A DNA stretch of 64,000 nt from Pseudomonadota bacterium (GTDB lineage Bacteria > Pseudomonadota > Gammaproteobacteria > Steroidobacterales > GCA-2729495), in NCBI GenBank assembly GCA_963204745.1, contig CAUJHF010000020.1, positions 124,001-188,000 on the forward strand, read 5' to 3'. This document shows, in pieces, positions 52,801 through 63,564 of the stretch. Within the stretch, counting starts at the first letter, position 1. Each line of letters begins with the position of its first letter. The notes under the pieces were generated by a model. That model searched no databases. It was not told the DNA's origin and was given only the letters and a program-made list of their open reading frames with translations. A program made the translations under genes and the position numbers.

Positions 52801-53367
52801 TTCACGCGTATTGTGGATACGGGTTTCCGTCTCCCGACGCCGCTCCTTGTACTTGGATATCCCCGCTGCTTCCTCAATGTAGCTGCGCATTTCCTCCGGC
52901 TTCGCATCGACAAGGCGGGACACCATGCCCTGCTCGATGATGGCGTAGCTGCGCGGCCCGAGACCGGTACCCATGAAAAGGCTGGTGATATCCTTGCGCC
53001 GGCATCGCGTATTGTTCAGAAAGTACTGCGATATGCCGTCACGACTGACCATGCGGCGGATCGAGATCTCTGCATAACTTGCGTATTGACCGCCAAGCGC
53101 ACCGTCGGAGTTATCGAAGAACAGTTCGATGGATGCTGAACCGACCGGCTTCCGTGAGTTTGACCCGCTGAATATGACGTCCTCCATGGAGTCGCCACGC
53201 AGGTGCCGGGCGGAAGTCTCACCCATGACCCAGCGGATCGCATCGATGACGTTCGACTTCCCGCAGCCATTCGGGCCGACTACACCGACCAGATTACTGG
53301 GAAAGTGAACCGTGGTCGGGTCCACAAAGGACTTAAAACCCGCAAGCTTTATCTTGCTGAGTCGCAT
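49873..53367 (-). CDS. smc: Chromosome segregation protein SMC
   Basis: [50 protein letters not shown]; long coiled coils and hinge; [36 protein letters not shown]. Confidence 0.97.
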   Translation of the reverse strand: [1164 protein letters not shown]

Positions 53368-53501
53368 AATTTCAGACGCCCAGGATGAGTAACAACACTA
53401 ACGGGTGCGGCAGACCTAGTGTAAATTAAATCCCGGCCTTGCACACCCAAAGCCGGGAGATCAGCGATCATCTACAAGCACATACAAACGAGCCAGCTAT
53501 T

Positions 53502-53918
53502 GTGAACAGCAACGATCCGAATCAGCCTGTACTGGAGACCTTCCAGAACCCGGAAACCGCGAGACCCTACACTATTCGCATGCGCCTTCCGGAATTTACC
53601 TGCCTCTGTCCGCGCACGGGGCAGCCGGATTTCGCTGTTCTTTATCTGGAGTACATTCCTGATAAGCTGTGTATCGAACTGAAGTCCCTGAAAAACTACA
53701 TCTGGTCTTTCCGTGACCGGGGTGTTTTTCACGAGGCGGTGACCAACCATATCCTGAATGAACTGGTAAGCGCGGTGGCGCCCCAATTCATGCGCCTGAG
53801 CGCAGATTTCAATGTCCGGGGCGGGATTTATACATCGGTCGTCGCCGAACACCGGCAGACCGGCTGGCAAGCCGAGGTACCGGTCCAGCTGCCGACACGC
53901 GAAACAGATCAAGTGTAG
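53502..53918 (+). CDS. queF: NADPH-dependent 7-cyano-7-deazaguanine reductase (short QueF type)
   Basis: [60 protein letters not shown] at 53502 is the likely start. Confidence 0.95.
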   Translation: MNSNDPNQPVLETFQNPETARPYTIRMRLPEFTCLCPRTGQPDFAVLYLEYIPDKLCIELKSLKNYIWSFRDRGVFHEAVTNHILNELVSAVAPQFMRLSADFNVRGGIYTSVVAEHRQTGWQAEVPVQLPTRETDQV

Positions 53919-54025
53919 CTACCAGCACCCCGGGCGGCTCGGTCAGGGAACCCGCTACGGGTCTTTGCGCCCAGCCCGGGCTATGTATAATTCGGCGGTT
54001 TACCGAGCCCTTTGGGATTTATTAC

Positions 54026-54814
54026 ATGCCTGCAGCAAAGCGACCGGCCCGCAAAGCCAAGCCTTCCGCAAAGACCAAAACAGCCTCTGCTACCGCCAAA
54101 ACACGTAGCGGCGCCCGCAGGACTGGCGTCAAGGCGGCAGCGGCAGCCAGAGTCAAGGCCAAGCCGGCAGCAAAAACAGCCGCAAAATCGGCCGCAAAGC
54201 CCGCGAAAAAGAAAGCCGCTGCGAAGCCGGCCAAACGCGCCGCGACCGGCCGGGTGTCCGCAAAAAGCGGACCCAGGACCGCGGCGCGACCTTCAGCCGG
54301 AACCACCCCACACAAGGTGGCCAGCAAGGGACGCACAAAGCCATCGGCGCTGAAGTCCGAGACTTACGAATACGACCCGAATGCCTTGATTCATGGAATC
54401 CGGCCTTATAAGCCCAAGGCCAGCGAGAGCTACATGAACGATGCCCAGCTTGAACACTTCCGCGAGGTCCTTTTGGCCTGGAAGCGGGAACTGATGGAGG
54501 AGGTAGATCGCACCGTTCACCATATGCAGGATGAGGCCAGCAATTTTCCTGATCCGAATGACCGGGCCACGCAGGAATCCGAGTTCGGACTGGAACTGCG
54601 CACCAGGGACCGCGAACGCAAGCTCCTGAAGAAGATCGCGTCGGCACTGGCACGTATCGATGACAAGAGTTATGGATATTGTGAAGAGACGGGCGAGGAA
54701 ATCGGCCTGAAGCGCTTGGAGGCCCGCCCGGTCGCAACCTTGTGCCTTGAGGCTCAGGAACGGCGGGAACTTGCCGAACGACAATATGGCGAGCGCGATG
54801 ACCGGCACCGGTAA
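54026..54814 (+). CDS. dksA: DksA/TraR family RNA polymerase-binding factor with Lys/Ala/Pro-rich N-terminal extension
   Basis: DksA core YMNDAQLEHFREVLLAWKRELMEEVDRTVHHMQDEASNFPDPNDRATQESEFGLELRTRDRERKLLKKIASALARIDDKSYGYCEETGEEIGLKRLEARPVATLCLEAQERRE; about 110-residue basic N-terminal tail. Confidence 0.88.
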   Translation: MPAAKRPARKAKPSAKTKTASATAKTRSGARRTGVKAAAAARVKAKPAAKTAAKSAAKPAKKKAAAKPAKRAATGRVSAKSGPRTAARPSAGTTPHKVASKGRTKPSALKSETYEYDPNALIHGIRPYKPKASESYMNDAQLEHFREVLLAWKRELMEEVDRTVHHMQDEASNFPDPNDRATQESEFGLELRTRDRERKLLKKIASALARIDDKSYGYCEETGEEIGLKRLEARPVATLCLEAQERRELAERQYGERDDRHR

Positions 54815-55001
54815 AAGTCGAGAAACAGCCTGTAAGCTGATGATTTCCAGACGATAATAAAATAAAAACAAGCACGCCGATTCAGTTGAGCTGCAGCGCG
54901 AACTAAATTCGACTGGAACAGGTCTATAAGTGGTAGTTGGAACTGTCCAACATGGGATGACTGGCGTAAAGCCTGTCCCTGAAACCACGGAGGGACCTAC
55001 G

Positions 55002-55388
55002 ATGGGCGAGCAGAGACTGATTCGAAAATACGTTAATCGCCGACTCTACGACACGACTCAAAGCCGCTACGTAAATCTGGACGATCTGCGGGAGCTGATT
55101 ACCAAAGGCTCCCAGGTCAAGGTCGTCGAACAGGCCACAGGTGCCGATATCACCACGCCCGTGCTGCTGCAGATCATCGCTGAAACCCAGCGTGGCAATA
55201 CCCCTTTGCTGTCGGCTGAGTTTCTGGCCACCATGATCAGGCTCGGCGCACTGGATCGTGATCCGGAACTTCCTGCCCGTCTTGACCGTGCGCTGAAGAA
55301 CCTGCTGGACAAGCAATCGCCTGTCGCGGCCGGCTCCGGAAGCAGCGGAAATGCATCAATGGCGGCTACAGCGGGTTACACCGTCTGA
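55002..55388 (+). CDS. PhaR-like polyhydroxyalkanoate synthesis regulator
   Basis: RLIRKYVNRRLYDTTQSRYVNLDDLRELITKGSQVKVVEQATGADITTPVLLQIIAE is the PHB/PHA accumulation regulator DNA-binding domain. Confidence 0.9.
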   Translation: MGEQRLIRKYVNRRLYDTTQSRYVNLDDLRELITKGSQVKVVEQATGADITTPVLLQIIAETQRGNTPLLSAEFLATMIRLGALDRDPELPARLDRALKNLLDKQSPVAAGSGSSGNASMAATAGYTV

Positions 55389-55432
55389 GCCGCCACCGAT
55401 AGCGGCAGCTTTGTGAGGGAAGAGGCTGGACG

Positions 55433-57514
55433 TCAGGCGGCGTCCAGTCCCCGCATGCTCAGGCGAACCCTGCCCTGCCGGTCGACTTCAAGCACCTTGA
55501 CGCGTACGACATCGCCTTCGTTCAGCTTGTCGCCGACACGCTCTACGCGTTCATCCGAAATTTGCGAGATATGGACCAGGCCGTCCCGGCCCGGGAGAAT
55601 CGTGACGAAGGCGCCAAAGTCCATCAACCTGGCGACTTTACCCTCGTAGATCCGGCCGACCTCGACATCTGCAGTTATCAGTTCAATGCGCTGTTTGGCC
55701 TCACGTCCGGCGGCAGCCTGAACCGAGGCGATCTTTACCGTACCATCGTTGTCGATATCGATGGTTGCGCCGGTTTCCTCAGTGATCGCGCGGATAACCG
55801 AGCCGCCCTTCCCGATCACATCCCGGATTTTTTCCGGATCAATCCGCATCATGATGATGGTCGGCGCCCAGTCAGACATCTGCTGACGGTGTGACGACAG
55901 AACGCTGTTCATCTGCTCGAGAATGTACAGGCGGCCTTCGCGCGCCTGCGCAAGTGCATCCTGCATGATTTCGCGCGTAATGCCATCAATCTTGATGTCC
56001 ATCTGCAGTGCTGTCACGCCGGTGGCGCTGCCTGCAACCTTGAAGTCCATGTCACCCAGATGATCTTCATCACCCAGAATATCGGTGAGCACCTGATAAC
56101 GGTCCTCGTCCTTGATAAGGCCCATGGCGACACCAGCAACAGGAGCCGCCAGCGGAACACCTGCATCCATCAGGGCAAGGCTGGTACCGCAAACGGTAGC
56201 CATTGAACTGGAGCCGTTTGATTCGGTGATTTCTGAAACCACGCGCACCACGTAGGGGAATGTCTGCATATCCGGCAGCACGGCCTGGATACCGCGCCTG
56301 GCGAGACGCCCATGACCGATTTCGCGCCGCTTGGGAGACCCGACGCGGCCCGTTTCATTCACGCTATAGGGAGGAAAGTTGTAGTGCAACATGAAACGGT
56401 CGCGGTACTCGCCGGTAATGGCATCGATGATCTGGGCGTCGCGGTCCGTACCCAGCGTGGCGACAACCAGCGCCTGTGTCTCACCGCGGGTAAACAACGC
56501 AGAGCCATGTGTCCTGGGGAGAACACCTGTTCGCACGGCAATGGGCCGAACTGTACGGGTGTCGCGACCGTCGATACGCGGCTGACCCGCGAGAATCTGC
56601 CCCCTCACAATCTTCTTCTCAAGCCGCGAAAGTTCAGCAACGATAGCGTCCTTGGTCGGACCCCCATCCACAAGCAGCGCCGCAATCGTCTGCTCCTTGA
56701 TCTTGCCTACTTCTGCAGTACGGAGCTGCTTGTCCTGGACCTTGTATGCTGCGGAAAACTGCTCGCCAACCGCCGCTGCCACCGCGGCAGCCAGGTTGGG
56801 GTCACCGGCCGGTGGCTGCCAGTCCCAGACCGGCTTGCCCGCTTCAGCAGCGAGCTCTCGAATTGCCTCGATAGCGACCTGCATCTGTGCATGTCCAAAC
56901 ATTACCGCATCGAGCATGACGGTTTCGGAGAGCTGCTGGGCAGATGATTCCACCATCAGCACTGCTTTCGATGTTCCGGCAACAACGAGGTCGAGCTTCG
57001 ATGTGGCCAGCTGCGCGGCCGAAGGATTCAGGACGAATTTTTCATCGACGTATCCGACCCGTGCCGCACCAATTGGACCGAGAAACGGTGCGCCGGTGAG
57101 CGCAACTGCAGCCGAGGCACCAAGCATCGCAGGGATGTCGGAATCGATCTGGGGATCCACCGACACAACGGTGGCGATCACCTGTACTTCGTTGAGGAAC
57201 CCCTTGGGAAACAGCGGGCGGAGCGGTCGGTCAATCAGGCGGCAGACCAGGGTTTCCTTCTCGCTTGGCCGTCCTTCACGACGGAAAAAGCCGCCAGGGA
57301 TACGACCGGCTGCAAAGGTCTTTTCCTGATAATCGATAGTCAGCGGAAAGAAGTCCCGGCCCGGCGACGCTTCCTTTTTTGCGACCGCTGTAACCAGCAC
57401 GATGGTATCGCCCATGCTGACGACCACAGCACCACCGGCCTGCCTGGCGATTTCGCCGGTCTCGATGCTTACCTGATGTTCGCCGTAGGGAAAAGACTTC
57501 TTGACTATAGCCAC
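55433..57514 (-). CDS. pnp: Polyribonucleotide nucleotidyltransferase
   Basis: Two RNase PH domains, KH ([24 protein letters not shown]) and S1 ([18 protein letters not shown]); follows rpsO. Confidence 0.97.
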   Translation of the reverse strand: MAIVKKSFPYGEHQVSIETGEIARQAGGAVVVSMGDTIVLVTAVAKKEASPGRDFFPLTIDYQEKTFAAGRIPGGFFRREGRPSEKETLVCRLIDRPLRPLFPKGFLNEVQVIATVVSVDPQIDSDIPAMLGASAAVALTGAPFLGPIGAARVGYVDEKFVLNPSAAQLATSKLDLVVAGTSKAVLMVESSAQQLSETVMLDAVMFGHAQMQVAIEAIRELAAEAGKPVWDWQPPAGDPNLAAAVAAAVGEQFSAAYKVQDKQLRTAEVGKIKEQTIAALLVDGGPTKDAIVAELSRLEKKIVRGQILAGQPRIDGRDTRTVRPIAVRTGVLPRTHGSALFTRGETQALVVATLGTDRDAQIIDAITGEYRDRFMLHYNFPPYSVNETGRVGSPKRREIGHGRLARRGIQAVLPDMQTFPYVVRVVSEITESNGSSSMATVCGTSLALMDAGVPLAAPVAGVAMGLIKDEDRYQVLTDILGDEDHLGDMDFKVAGSATGVTALQMDIKIDGITREIMQDALAQAREGRLYILEQMNSVLSSHRQQMSDWAPTIIMMRIDPEKIRDVIGKGGSVIRAITEETGATIDIDNDGTVKIASVQAAAGREAKQRIELITADVEVGRIYEGKVARLMDFGAFVTILPGRDGLVHISQISDERVERVGDKLNEGDVVRVKVLEVDRQGRVRLSMRGLDAA

Positions 57515-57554
57515 AATGAATTCCTCAAATTTTCTGGCAAGGCAATGGAGAGAG

Positions 57555-57585
57555 GGACCAGTCGCCGTTCAGGGCTGACTGGTCC
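57555..57585 (-). terminator. rpsO-pnp intercistronic hairpin
   Basis: 9-bp perfect stem GGACCAGTC...GACTGGTCC between rpsO stop and pnp start; no clear T tract immediately after it. Confidence 0.5.
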
Positions 57586-57622
57586 AATAAAATCCGGAGC
57601 GGTACGTGAACCCGACGCCCGA

Positions 57623-57892
57623 CTAACGACGCAGACCAAGCTTCTCGATCAGGCTCTTGTAGCGTGCGACATCCGTCGAACGCAGATAATCCAGCAGCTT
57701 GCGCCGCTGATTAACAAGACGAAGCAGACCCTGACGGGAATGATGGTCTTTCTGGTGGCGGGTAAAGTGATCAGTCAACTCTGTGATGCGCGCCGACATC
57801 AGTGCAACCTGCACCTCAGGCGAACCCGTATCAGCCGCGCCGCGGCGGTACTCACCAACAATCTTGCTCTTCGCTTCAGCCGTGTGGGGCAT
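57623..57892 (-). CDS. rpsO: 30S ribosomal protein S15
   Basis: [50 protein letters not shown]. Confidence 0.97.
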   Translation of the reverse strand: MPHTAEAKSKIVGEYRRGAADTGSPEVQVALMSARITELTDHFTRHQKDHHSRQGLLRLVNQRRKLLDYLRSTDVARYKSLIEKLGLRR

Positions 57893-57965
57893 TCCAGCCT
57901 TCTCCTGTTGCCAAACTTTTATAAATCAGCCCATGTAATCCGGCGCTATTCTAACCATGTATCGG

Positions 57966-58961
57966 TCACAGGGATAGCTGAGTGAGCGGGATATCGCCGC
58001 CCTGGGCAGCTGAGTCATGAGCCAGCAGGCGCCGCGGCAAGAGTCGGCCGTCCGCCATTACCTCGCCCATACCGAAGAAGCTGTCACCGTCCGTATAGAG
58101 GCGAGCCATGCCGGCGGACAGTCCATTCGGCGCAGCGATCTCACTGCCGCGCAGCAGGAGTCTTGCCTCTTGCGACTTCAGCCTGACCAGCGGCCATTGC
58201 CCAACCACTTCATCGAGCGGCAGGAGCAGCGCATCCAGCGCTTCTGTCCCTTCCTCTGCGGCGACCATGGTCTGTTCAAGCGTGATCATCGCCGCCTCGT
58301 CAAAAGCACCGACCGAGGTTCGGCGCAGCTCGATAACATGCGCAAGCGACCCTATTTCTCTGGCAACATCTTCAATTAAAACACGTATATACGTGCCCTT
58401 ACTGCAGCGAACTCTAAATAGAGGTGTCACGGGGTCGAAATGCTCGATCTCAAAGCTGTAGATCTCTACCGGTCGCGCCGCACGCTCCACTTCGCGACCC
58501 GCCCTTGCGATTTCGTAGAGGCGCTGCCCATGGTGTTTCAATGCCGAATACATGGGTGGGACCTGCATGATCGGACCGGTTAAACACTGCACCGCTCGCC
58601 TGAGCGTCGCCTCATCGGAAATCCGGATTTCCGTGCTTTCGACAACGGTCCCGTCAGAGTCGGCGGTATCGGTACGGACTCCAAATCGGGCCCGCACGAG
58701 ATATGTCTTGTCGGCCCCGAGCAGGTACTGTGAGAACTTCGTCGCCTCACCAAAACACAGCGGCAACATACCGCTTGCTAGCGGATCCAGACTGCCGGTA
58801 TGACCTGCCTTGCGCGCTGCGTACAGCCACTTCAGCTTTTGTAGCGCACCATTCGAGGTCACGCCGGACGGCTTGTCCAGCAACAGCAGTCCATCGACTT
58901 TCCGGCGCCCTCTGCCCGACTTTCCTCCACCAGACCGTATTCCCGAACTGGTGCCGGTCAC
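57966..58961 (-). CDS. truB: tRNA pseudouridine(55) synthase TruB
   Basis: GLLLLDKPSGVTSNGALQKLKWLYAARKAGHTGSLDPLASGMLPLCFGEATKFSQ. Confidence 0.96.
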   Translation of the reverse strand: MTGTSSGIRSGGGKSGRGRRKVDGLLLLDKPSGVTSNGALQKLKWLYAARKAGHTGSLDPLASGMLPLCFGEATKFSQYLLGADKTYLVRARFGVRTDTADSDGTVVESTEIRISDEATLRRAVQCLTGPIMQVPPMYSALKHHGQRLYEIARAGREVERAARPVEIYSFEIEHFDPVTPLFRVRCSKGTYIRVLIEDVAREIGSLAHVIELRRTSVGAFDEAAMITLEQTMVAAEEGTEALDALLLPLDEVVGQWPLVRLKSQEARLLLRGSEIAAPNGLSAGMARLYTDGDSFFGMGEVMADGRLLPRRLLAHDSAAQGGDIPLTQLSL

Positions 58962-59383
58962 GTCTTTTCAGCCTTGCCGGACGGTCCTTCAGTCACCTCC
59001 GGATTCTGCCCGGGGGACAGATCCGACTTCGATGTGCCGACCGCTGTATCAATCAGGCGATCAAGTTCCCGGCTCTTTTCACCCAGATCATCAAAGCGAA
59101 AACGTATCTCCGGAACTGTGCGGGTATTGAGTTCTCGCGCGAGATGCGAACGGAGAAAACCACTCGCCCGGTCAAGACCAGCCTGAAGTTCAGTATTCAG
59201 CTGGCCATCGCCTTCATAGCTCGTGTAGTAAACCCAGGCGACACCCAGATCACGCGATACCCGCACGTGGGTGATAACGACACCTTCAACGCGCGGATCG
59301 CGCAGCTGGGTGCGGATTACATCAGACAACAGTCGCTGGATCCGTTCCTCAATGCGGCGGCTCCGCTGAAATTCACGGGCCAT
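58958..59383 (-). CDS. rbfA: Ribosome-binding factor A
   Basis: SRRIEERIQRLLSDVIRTQLRDPRVEGVVITHVRVSRDLGVAWVYY; 4-bp overlap with truB. Confidence 0.95.
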   Translation of the reverse strand: MAREFQRSRRIEERIQRLLSDVIRTQLRDPRVEGVVITHVRVSRDLGVAWVYYTSYEGDGQLNTELQAGLDRASGFLRSHLARELNTRTVPEIRFRFDDLGEKSRELDRLIDTAVGTSKSDLSPGQNPEVTEGPSGKAEKT

Positions 59384-59413
59384 AACGGTCAGCTACCCTG
59401 CGGAAAGCCGGAC

Positions 59414-61978
59414 TCAGGCTGTCCGTTCAACCGTAATCCGCTCATAGCACTCAATCTGGTCACCGGGCTTCACGTCGTTGTAATTGCGAACACCGATACC
59501 GCACTCGGTACCCGCACGGACCTCGTTCACATCATCCTTGAAGCGCCGCAGCGACTCGAGTTCACCTTCGTAGATAACAGCATTATTTCTGAGCACCCGA
59601 AGCGGGTTATTGCGCCGTACATAACCGTCGACGACGAGGCACCCGGCGATATCGCCGAATTTCGGTGACTTGAAGACATCCCGAACCTCTGCCAGACCGA
59701 CGATCTGCTCCCGAATAACCGGGGACAACATGCCCGTGATCGCTGCGCGTACATCGTCGATGGCCTGGTAGATGATGCTGTAATAGCGAACATCTACGCC
59801 GGTATCCTTGATAGCCTGGCGACCGGCTCCATCCGCCCGGATATTGAACGCGATGATGATGGCCTTCGAGGCTGCGGCAAGCGTGATGTCCGAGGCACTC
59901 AGACCACCGACCCCCGTGCTGATAACCTTTACCTGCACCTCGTCATGCGACAATTTGCTCATCGCATCGCTGAGGGCTTCTGCACTCCCCTGAACATCAG
60001 CCTTGATCAGCAACTGCAGTGTCTTGGGCTGCGAGGCATCGAACTGACTGAACACATCGTCAAGCTTCGTAGCCTGCTGCTGGGCAAGCTTCACATCACG
60101 GGTGCGCGCAAGCCGGAACTGCGCAAGCTCGCGGGCCTTGCGTTCGTCTTCGAGCACCAGGACGTCATCACCGGCATTCGGTGTACCGGACAGCCCAAGA
60201 ACAGATACCGGCTGTGAGGGACCAACTTCTGTAACCGGCTCACCACGCTCATTGGTCATTGCACGTACCCGACCGTACTCATGCCCCGCCAGCAACGCAT
60301 CGCCGAGCTTCAGCTGCCCACGGGTGACCAGTACAGTGGCAACCGCTCCCCGGCCCTTCTCAAGACTGGATTCGATAACCACACCCGCTGCACGCCCCTC
60401 GGCTACAGCAGCCAGTTCCAGAACTTCAGCCTGCAGCAAAATGGCGCTGAGCAGATCATCGATACCCTGTCCGGTCTTTGCCGAGACATTGACGAACATC
60501 GTATCGCCACCCCACTCTTCGGGCACAACTTCCCTGGCAACCAGCTCCTGCCGGACCCGATCCAGATCGGCATCGCTCTTGTCGACCTTGTTGACGGCCA
60601 CGACAATCGGGACGCCTGCCGCACGCGCATGCACGATGGCTTCTTCGGTCTGCGGCATCACACCGTCGTCTGCTGCAACGACCAGCACGATGATGTCGGT
60701 AACTTTGGCACCACGTGCACGCATGGACGTAAATGCGGCGTGGCCGGGCGTATCCAGGAAGGTCACCGGGCCTTTGGCCGTTTCCACATGATAAGCACCG
60801 ATGTGCTGGGTGATCCCGCCTGCTTCGCCTGAAGCAACCTTGGTGCGGCGAATATAGTCCAAGAGTGAAGTCTTTCCATGGTCCACATGTCCCATCACCG
60901 TCACCACCGGGGAGCGTGGCTTCTTTTCTCCGGTATCGTCTTCAGCCGGATTGATCGAATCCTCCAGATCCTCGATCTTTACGGGTTTGGCGATGTGCCC
61001 ATACTCTTCAACCACGAGAGTGGCGGCATCCTGATCGATGGCCTGGTTGATCGTTGCCATCACACCCAGCTTCATCAACGAACGGATAACGTCGGTAGAC
61101 TTGACCGCCAGACGCTGCGCCAGATCACCCACCTTGATGGTCTCCGGAATCGCAACCTCACGGATTACCGGCGCGGTCGGCCGCTCAAAGCCATGCCGAC
61201 CGCTGTCCACAGATACCGCCACCGTTCGTCGGCGTGTTTTCTTCTTCTTGCGCCGCCCGCTGGCATCGGCAGCAACATGCAGCTCCTGACGACCAAAAAG
61301 TGTGCCCTTGTCATCCGGAAGATCTTCTTCCGGACTTGCGGCAAGCACTTCAACGACCTCGCGGCGCACCTCGCGCTTGCCGATTGCCTCACGTCGCTGA
61401 CGGGCCTCGACATCACGTTTTCGCGTTTCTTCCTCGGTCCGGGCCCTAGTCTTTTCAGTTTCCTGCAGCGCAGTCTCTTCGCTGACCCGGCGGGCTTCTT
61501 CCTCGGCTTTCTGTCTTGCCTCAGCTTCGGCCTGCTCCTTCTCGCGCTGGACGCGCTCAAGCTCACGCTGCTTGAGTTCACGCTCCTGCTCGGCCTGGGC
61601 CTGCTCCTCCGCGCGCTGCCGGTCAAGTTCTTCCTGCTGTTTCCGGGCATCCTGCTCAAGAACGTCCCGGTTGACATAGGTACGCTTTCTGCGAACTTCA
61701 ACGGTTACAGTCTTGGCCCGCCCCTGTCCGGCACCCACCTTGATCTCGGTCGAGGTGCGCCGGTTCAAGGTGATCTTGCGGGGCGCGGCTGCGGCCGCGC
61801 TGCTGTCATCATGGCCGTGCGTACGACGCAGATACGTAAGCAGGTTCTGCTTGGCATCGTCACTGATTACCGCATCCGCACCTTCCACGGAAATCCCTGC
61901 CTCACCCAGCTGGGCCAGGAGCTTCTCCACGGGAATCTTCAGGGCATCTGCAAACTGCGTGACCGTCACTTCCGACAT
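59414..61978 (-). CDS. infB: Translation initiation factor IF-2
   Basis: [67 protein letters not shown]2 N-domains. Confidence 0.97.
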   Translation of the reverse strand: MSEVTVTQFADALKIPVEKLLAQLGEAGISVEGADAVISDDAKQNLLTYLRRTHGHDDSSAAAAAPRKITLNRRTSTEIKVGAGQGRAKTVTVEVRRKRTYVNRDVLEQDARKQQEELDRQRAEEQAQAEQERELKQRELERVQREKEQAEAEARQKAEEEARRVSEETALQETEKTRARTEEETRKRDVEARQRREAIGKREVRREVVEVLAASPEEDLPDDKGTLFGRQELHVAADASGRRKKKKTRRRTVAVSVDSGRHGFERPTAPVIREVAIPETIKVGDLAQRLAVKSTDVIRSLMKLGVMATINQAIDQDAATLVVEEYGHIAKPVKIEDLEDSINPAEDDTGEKKPRSPVVTVMGHVDHGKTSLLDYIRRTKVASGEAGGITQHIGAYHVETAKGPVTFLDTPGHAAFTSMRARGAKVTDIIVLVVAADDGVMPQTEEAIVHARAAGVPIVVAVNKVDKSDADLDRVRQELVAREVVPEEWGGDTMFVNVSAKTGQGIDDLLSAILLQAEVLELAAVAEGRAAGVVIESSLEKGRGAVATVLVTRGQLKLGDALLAGHEYGRVRAMTNERGEPVTEVGPSQPVSVLGLSGTPNAGDDVLVLEDERKARELAQFRLARTRDVKLAQQQATKLDDVFSQFDASQPKTLQLLIKADVQGSAEALSDAMSKLSHDEVQVKVISTGVGGLSASDITLAAASKAIIIAFNIRADGAGRQAIKDTGVDVRYYSIIYQAIDDVRAAITGMLSPVIREQIVGLAEVRDVFKSPKFGDIAGCLVVDGYVRRNNPLRVLRNNAVIYEGELESLRRFKDDVNEVRAGTECGIGVRNYNDVKPGDQIECYERITVERTA

Positions 61979-62012
61979 AGGCTTACCCCGCGTACTGGCA
62001 GGTCAATAAAAA

Positions 62013-63518
62013 TCAACCGGCCGACTCCTGTTCGAACCAATGCGCACGCGCCGCCATGATCAGCTTCGCGGAACGCTCGTCATCAAGCCCCTCAATACCC
62101 TCCAGATCGTCCACTGCCTGTTCAGCCAGATCATCCCGCGTACAGATACCGCGCCCTGCAAGCTGACCCGCAAGTGCCGGATCCATCCCTTCCAGGCTCA
62201 GCAGATCCTGTGCCGGAGGCGCCTTGTCGATCTTTTCCTCATTCTGGATAGCGAGGGTAATCAGCACGTCGCGGGCACGGTTACGCAGCTCATCAACCAT
62301 GTCCTGATCGAATTCCTCGATGCCGAGCAACTCATTGGCAGGCACGTAGGCAATCTCCTCGATACTCGAAAAGCCTTCCTGCACAAGGATCAATGCCACT
62401 TCCTCGTCCACGTCCAGCTTTTCCTTGAACAGGTCCAGCAGCACCCGGGACTCCTTCTCGCTCTTCTCCTCGGCCGCTGCCTCGGTCATGACATTGAGCT
62501 CCCAGCCAGTCAGTTCGCTCGCCAGACGGATATTCTGGCCGCCACGGCCGATGGCCTGGGAGAGCTTGTCCTCCTGAACCGCGAGATCCATGCTGTGGCT
62601 TTCCTCATCGACCACGATGGAGCTGACATCAGCAGGCGACATGGCATTGATCACGTACTGGGCCGGACTCTCGTTCCAGAGAATGATGTCCACACGCTCG
62701 CCGGCCAGCTCATTGGAGACAGCCTGTACGCGCGAACCGCGCATACCGACACAGGCACCAACCGGATCAATGCGGCGGTCATTGCTCTTGACCGCGATCT
62801 TCGCCCGCAGGCCGGGATCACGCGCTGCACCAAGGATTTCAATCAGCCCCTGGCCAACCTCCGGAACCTCGATCTTGAACAGCTCAAGCAGAAACTGCGG
62901 TGAAGTTCTGGTCAAAAACAGCTGCGGACCACGCGGCTCAGAACGAACTTCGCGCAGCAGCGCCTTGATACGGTCCTGCGGCCTGGCCGGCTCCCGGGGC
63001 ATCATGTGTTCGCGCGGAATAAAGCCCTCGGCATTGCCACCCAGATCGACATAGACACCATTACGGTCAACGCGCTTCACGACGCCCGACAACAGCTGGC
63101 CAACGCGCCCCTCAAACTCCTCGACCACCTTCTTGCGTTCTGCTTCCCGTACTTTCTGCACGATGACCTGCTTCGCCGTCTGTGCAGCAATGCGGCCAAA
63201 CTCTACCGAGGGAATAAGTTGCTCCACGTATCCGCCTGGCTCCGCTGCCGGATCTATATCGACCGCATCGATCATGCGCAGCTCGCGTTCTGGAGTTTCA
63301 AGCTCCGTAGAGTCATCCGCGAAGACCTTCCAGCGGCGGAAGGTGTCATATTCACCGGTGACACGATTGATATTGACGCGCACATCGACATCATCGTCGC
63401 CATAACGCTTGCGGGTCGCCGAAGCCAGCGCGGCCTCCAGCGCCTCAAAAATGATTTCGCGGTCAACTGCCTTCTCGTTTGAGACGGCTTCGGCCACCAG
63501 CAGTATTTCCTTGCTCAT
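62013..63518 (-). CDS. nusA: Transcription termination/antitermination protein NusA
   Basis: MSKEILLVAEAVSNEKAVDREIIFEALEAALASATRKRYG; S1, KH (RVQAVSNELAGERVDII) and acidic C-terminal repeats. Confidence 0.97.
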   Translation of the reverse strand: MSKEILLVAEAVSNEKAVDREIIFEALEAALASATRKRYGDDDVDVRVNINRVTGEYDTFRRWKVFADDSTELETPERELRMIDAVDIDPAAEPGGYVEQLIPSVEFGRIAAQTAKQVIVQKVREAERKKVVEEFEGRVGQLLSGVVKRVDRNGVYVDLGGNAEGFIPREHMMPREPARPQDRIKALLREVRSEPRGPQLFLTRTSPQFLLELFKIEVPEVGQGLIEILGAARDPGLRAKIAVKSNDRRIDPVGACVGMRGSRVQAVSNELAGERVDIILWNESPAQYVINAMSPADVSSIVVDEESHSMDLAVQEDKLSQAIGRGGQNIRLASELTGWELNVMTEAAAEEKSEKESRVLLDLFKEKLDVDEEVALILVQEGFSSIEEIAYVPANELLGIEEFDQDMVDELRNRARDVLITLAIQNEEKIDKAPPAQDLLSLEGMDPALAGQLAGRGICTRDDLAEQAVDDLEGIEGLDDERSAKLIMAARAHWFEQESAG

Positions 63519-63564
63519 ATTCGGTACACCTGCGCGCAGTTTCTTCGCTTCATGTCAAGACTGG

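Noticed and set aside
61430-61680. Repetitive DNA in the infB region
   Set aside because: Encodes the Glu/Arg/Gln-rich linker normal for proteobacterial IF-2; not an independent repeat element.
60878-62059. 393-aa ORF on plus strand with Leu-rich segments
   Set aside because: Complement of the charged repetitive linker of infB (KR/EQ repeats give Leu/Ser/Phe on the other strand); not a membrane protein gene.
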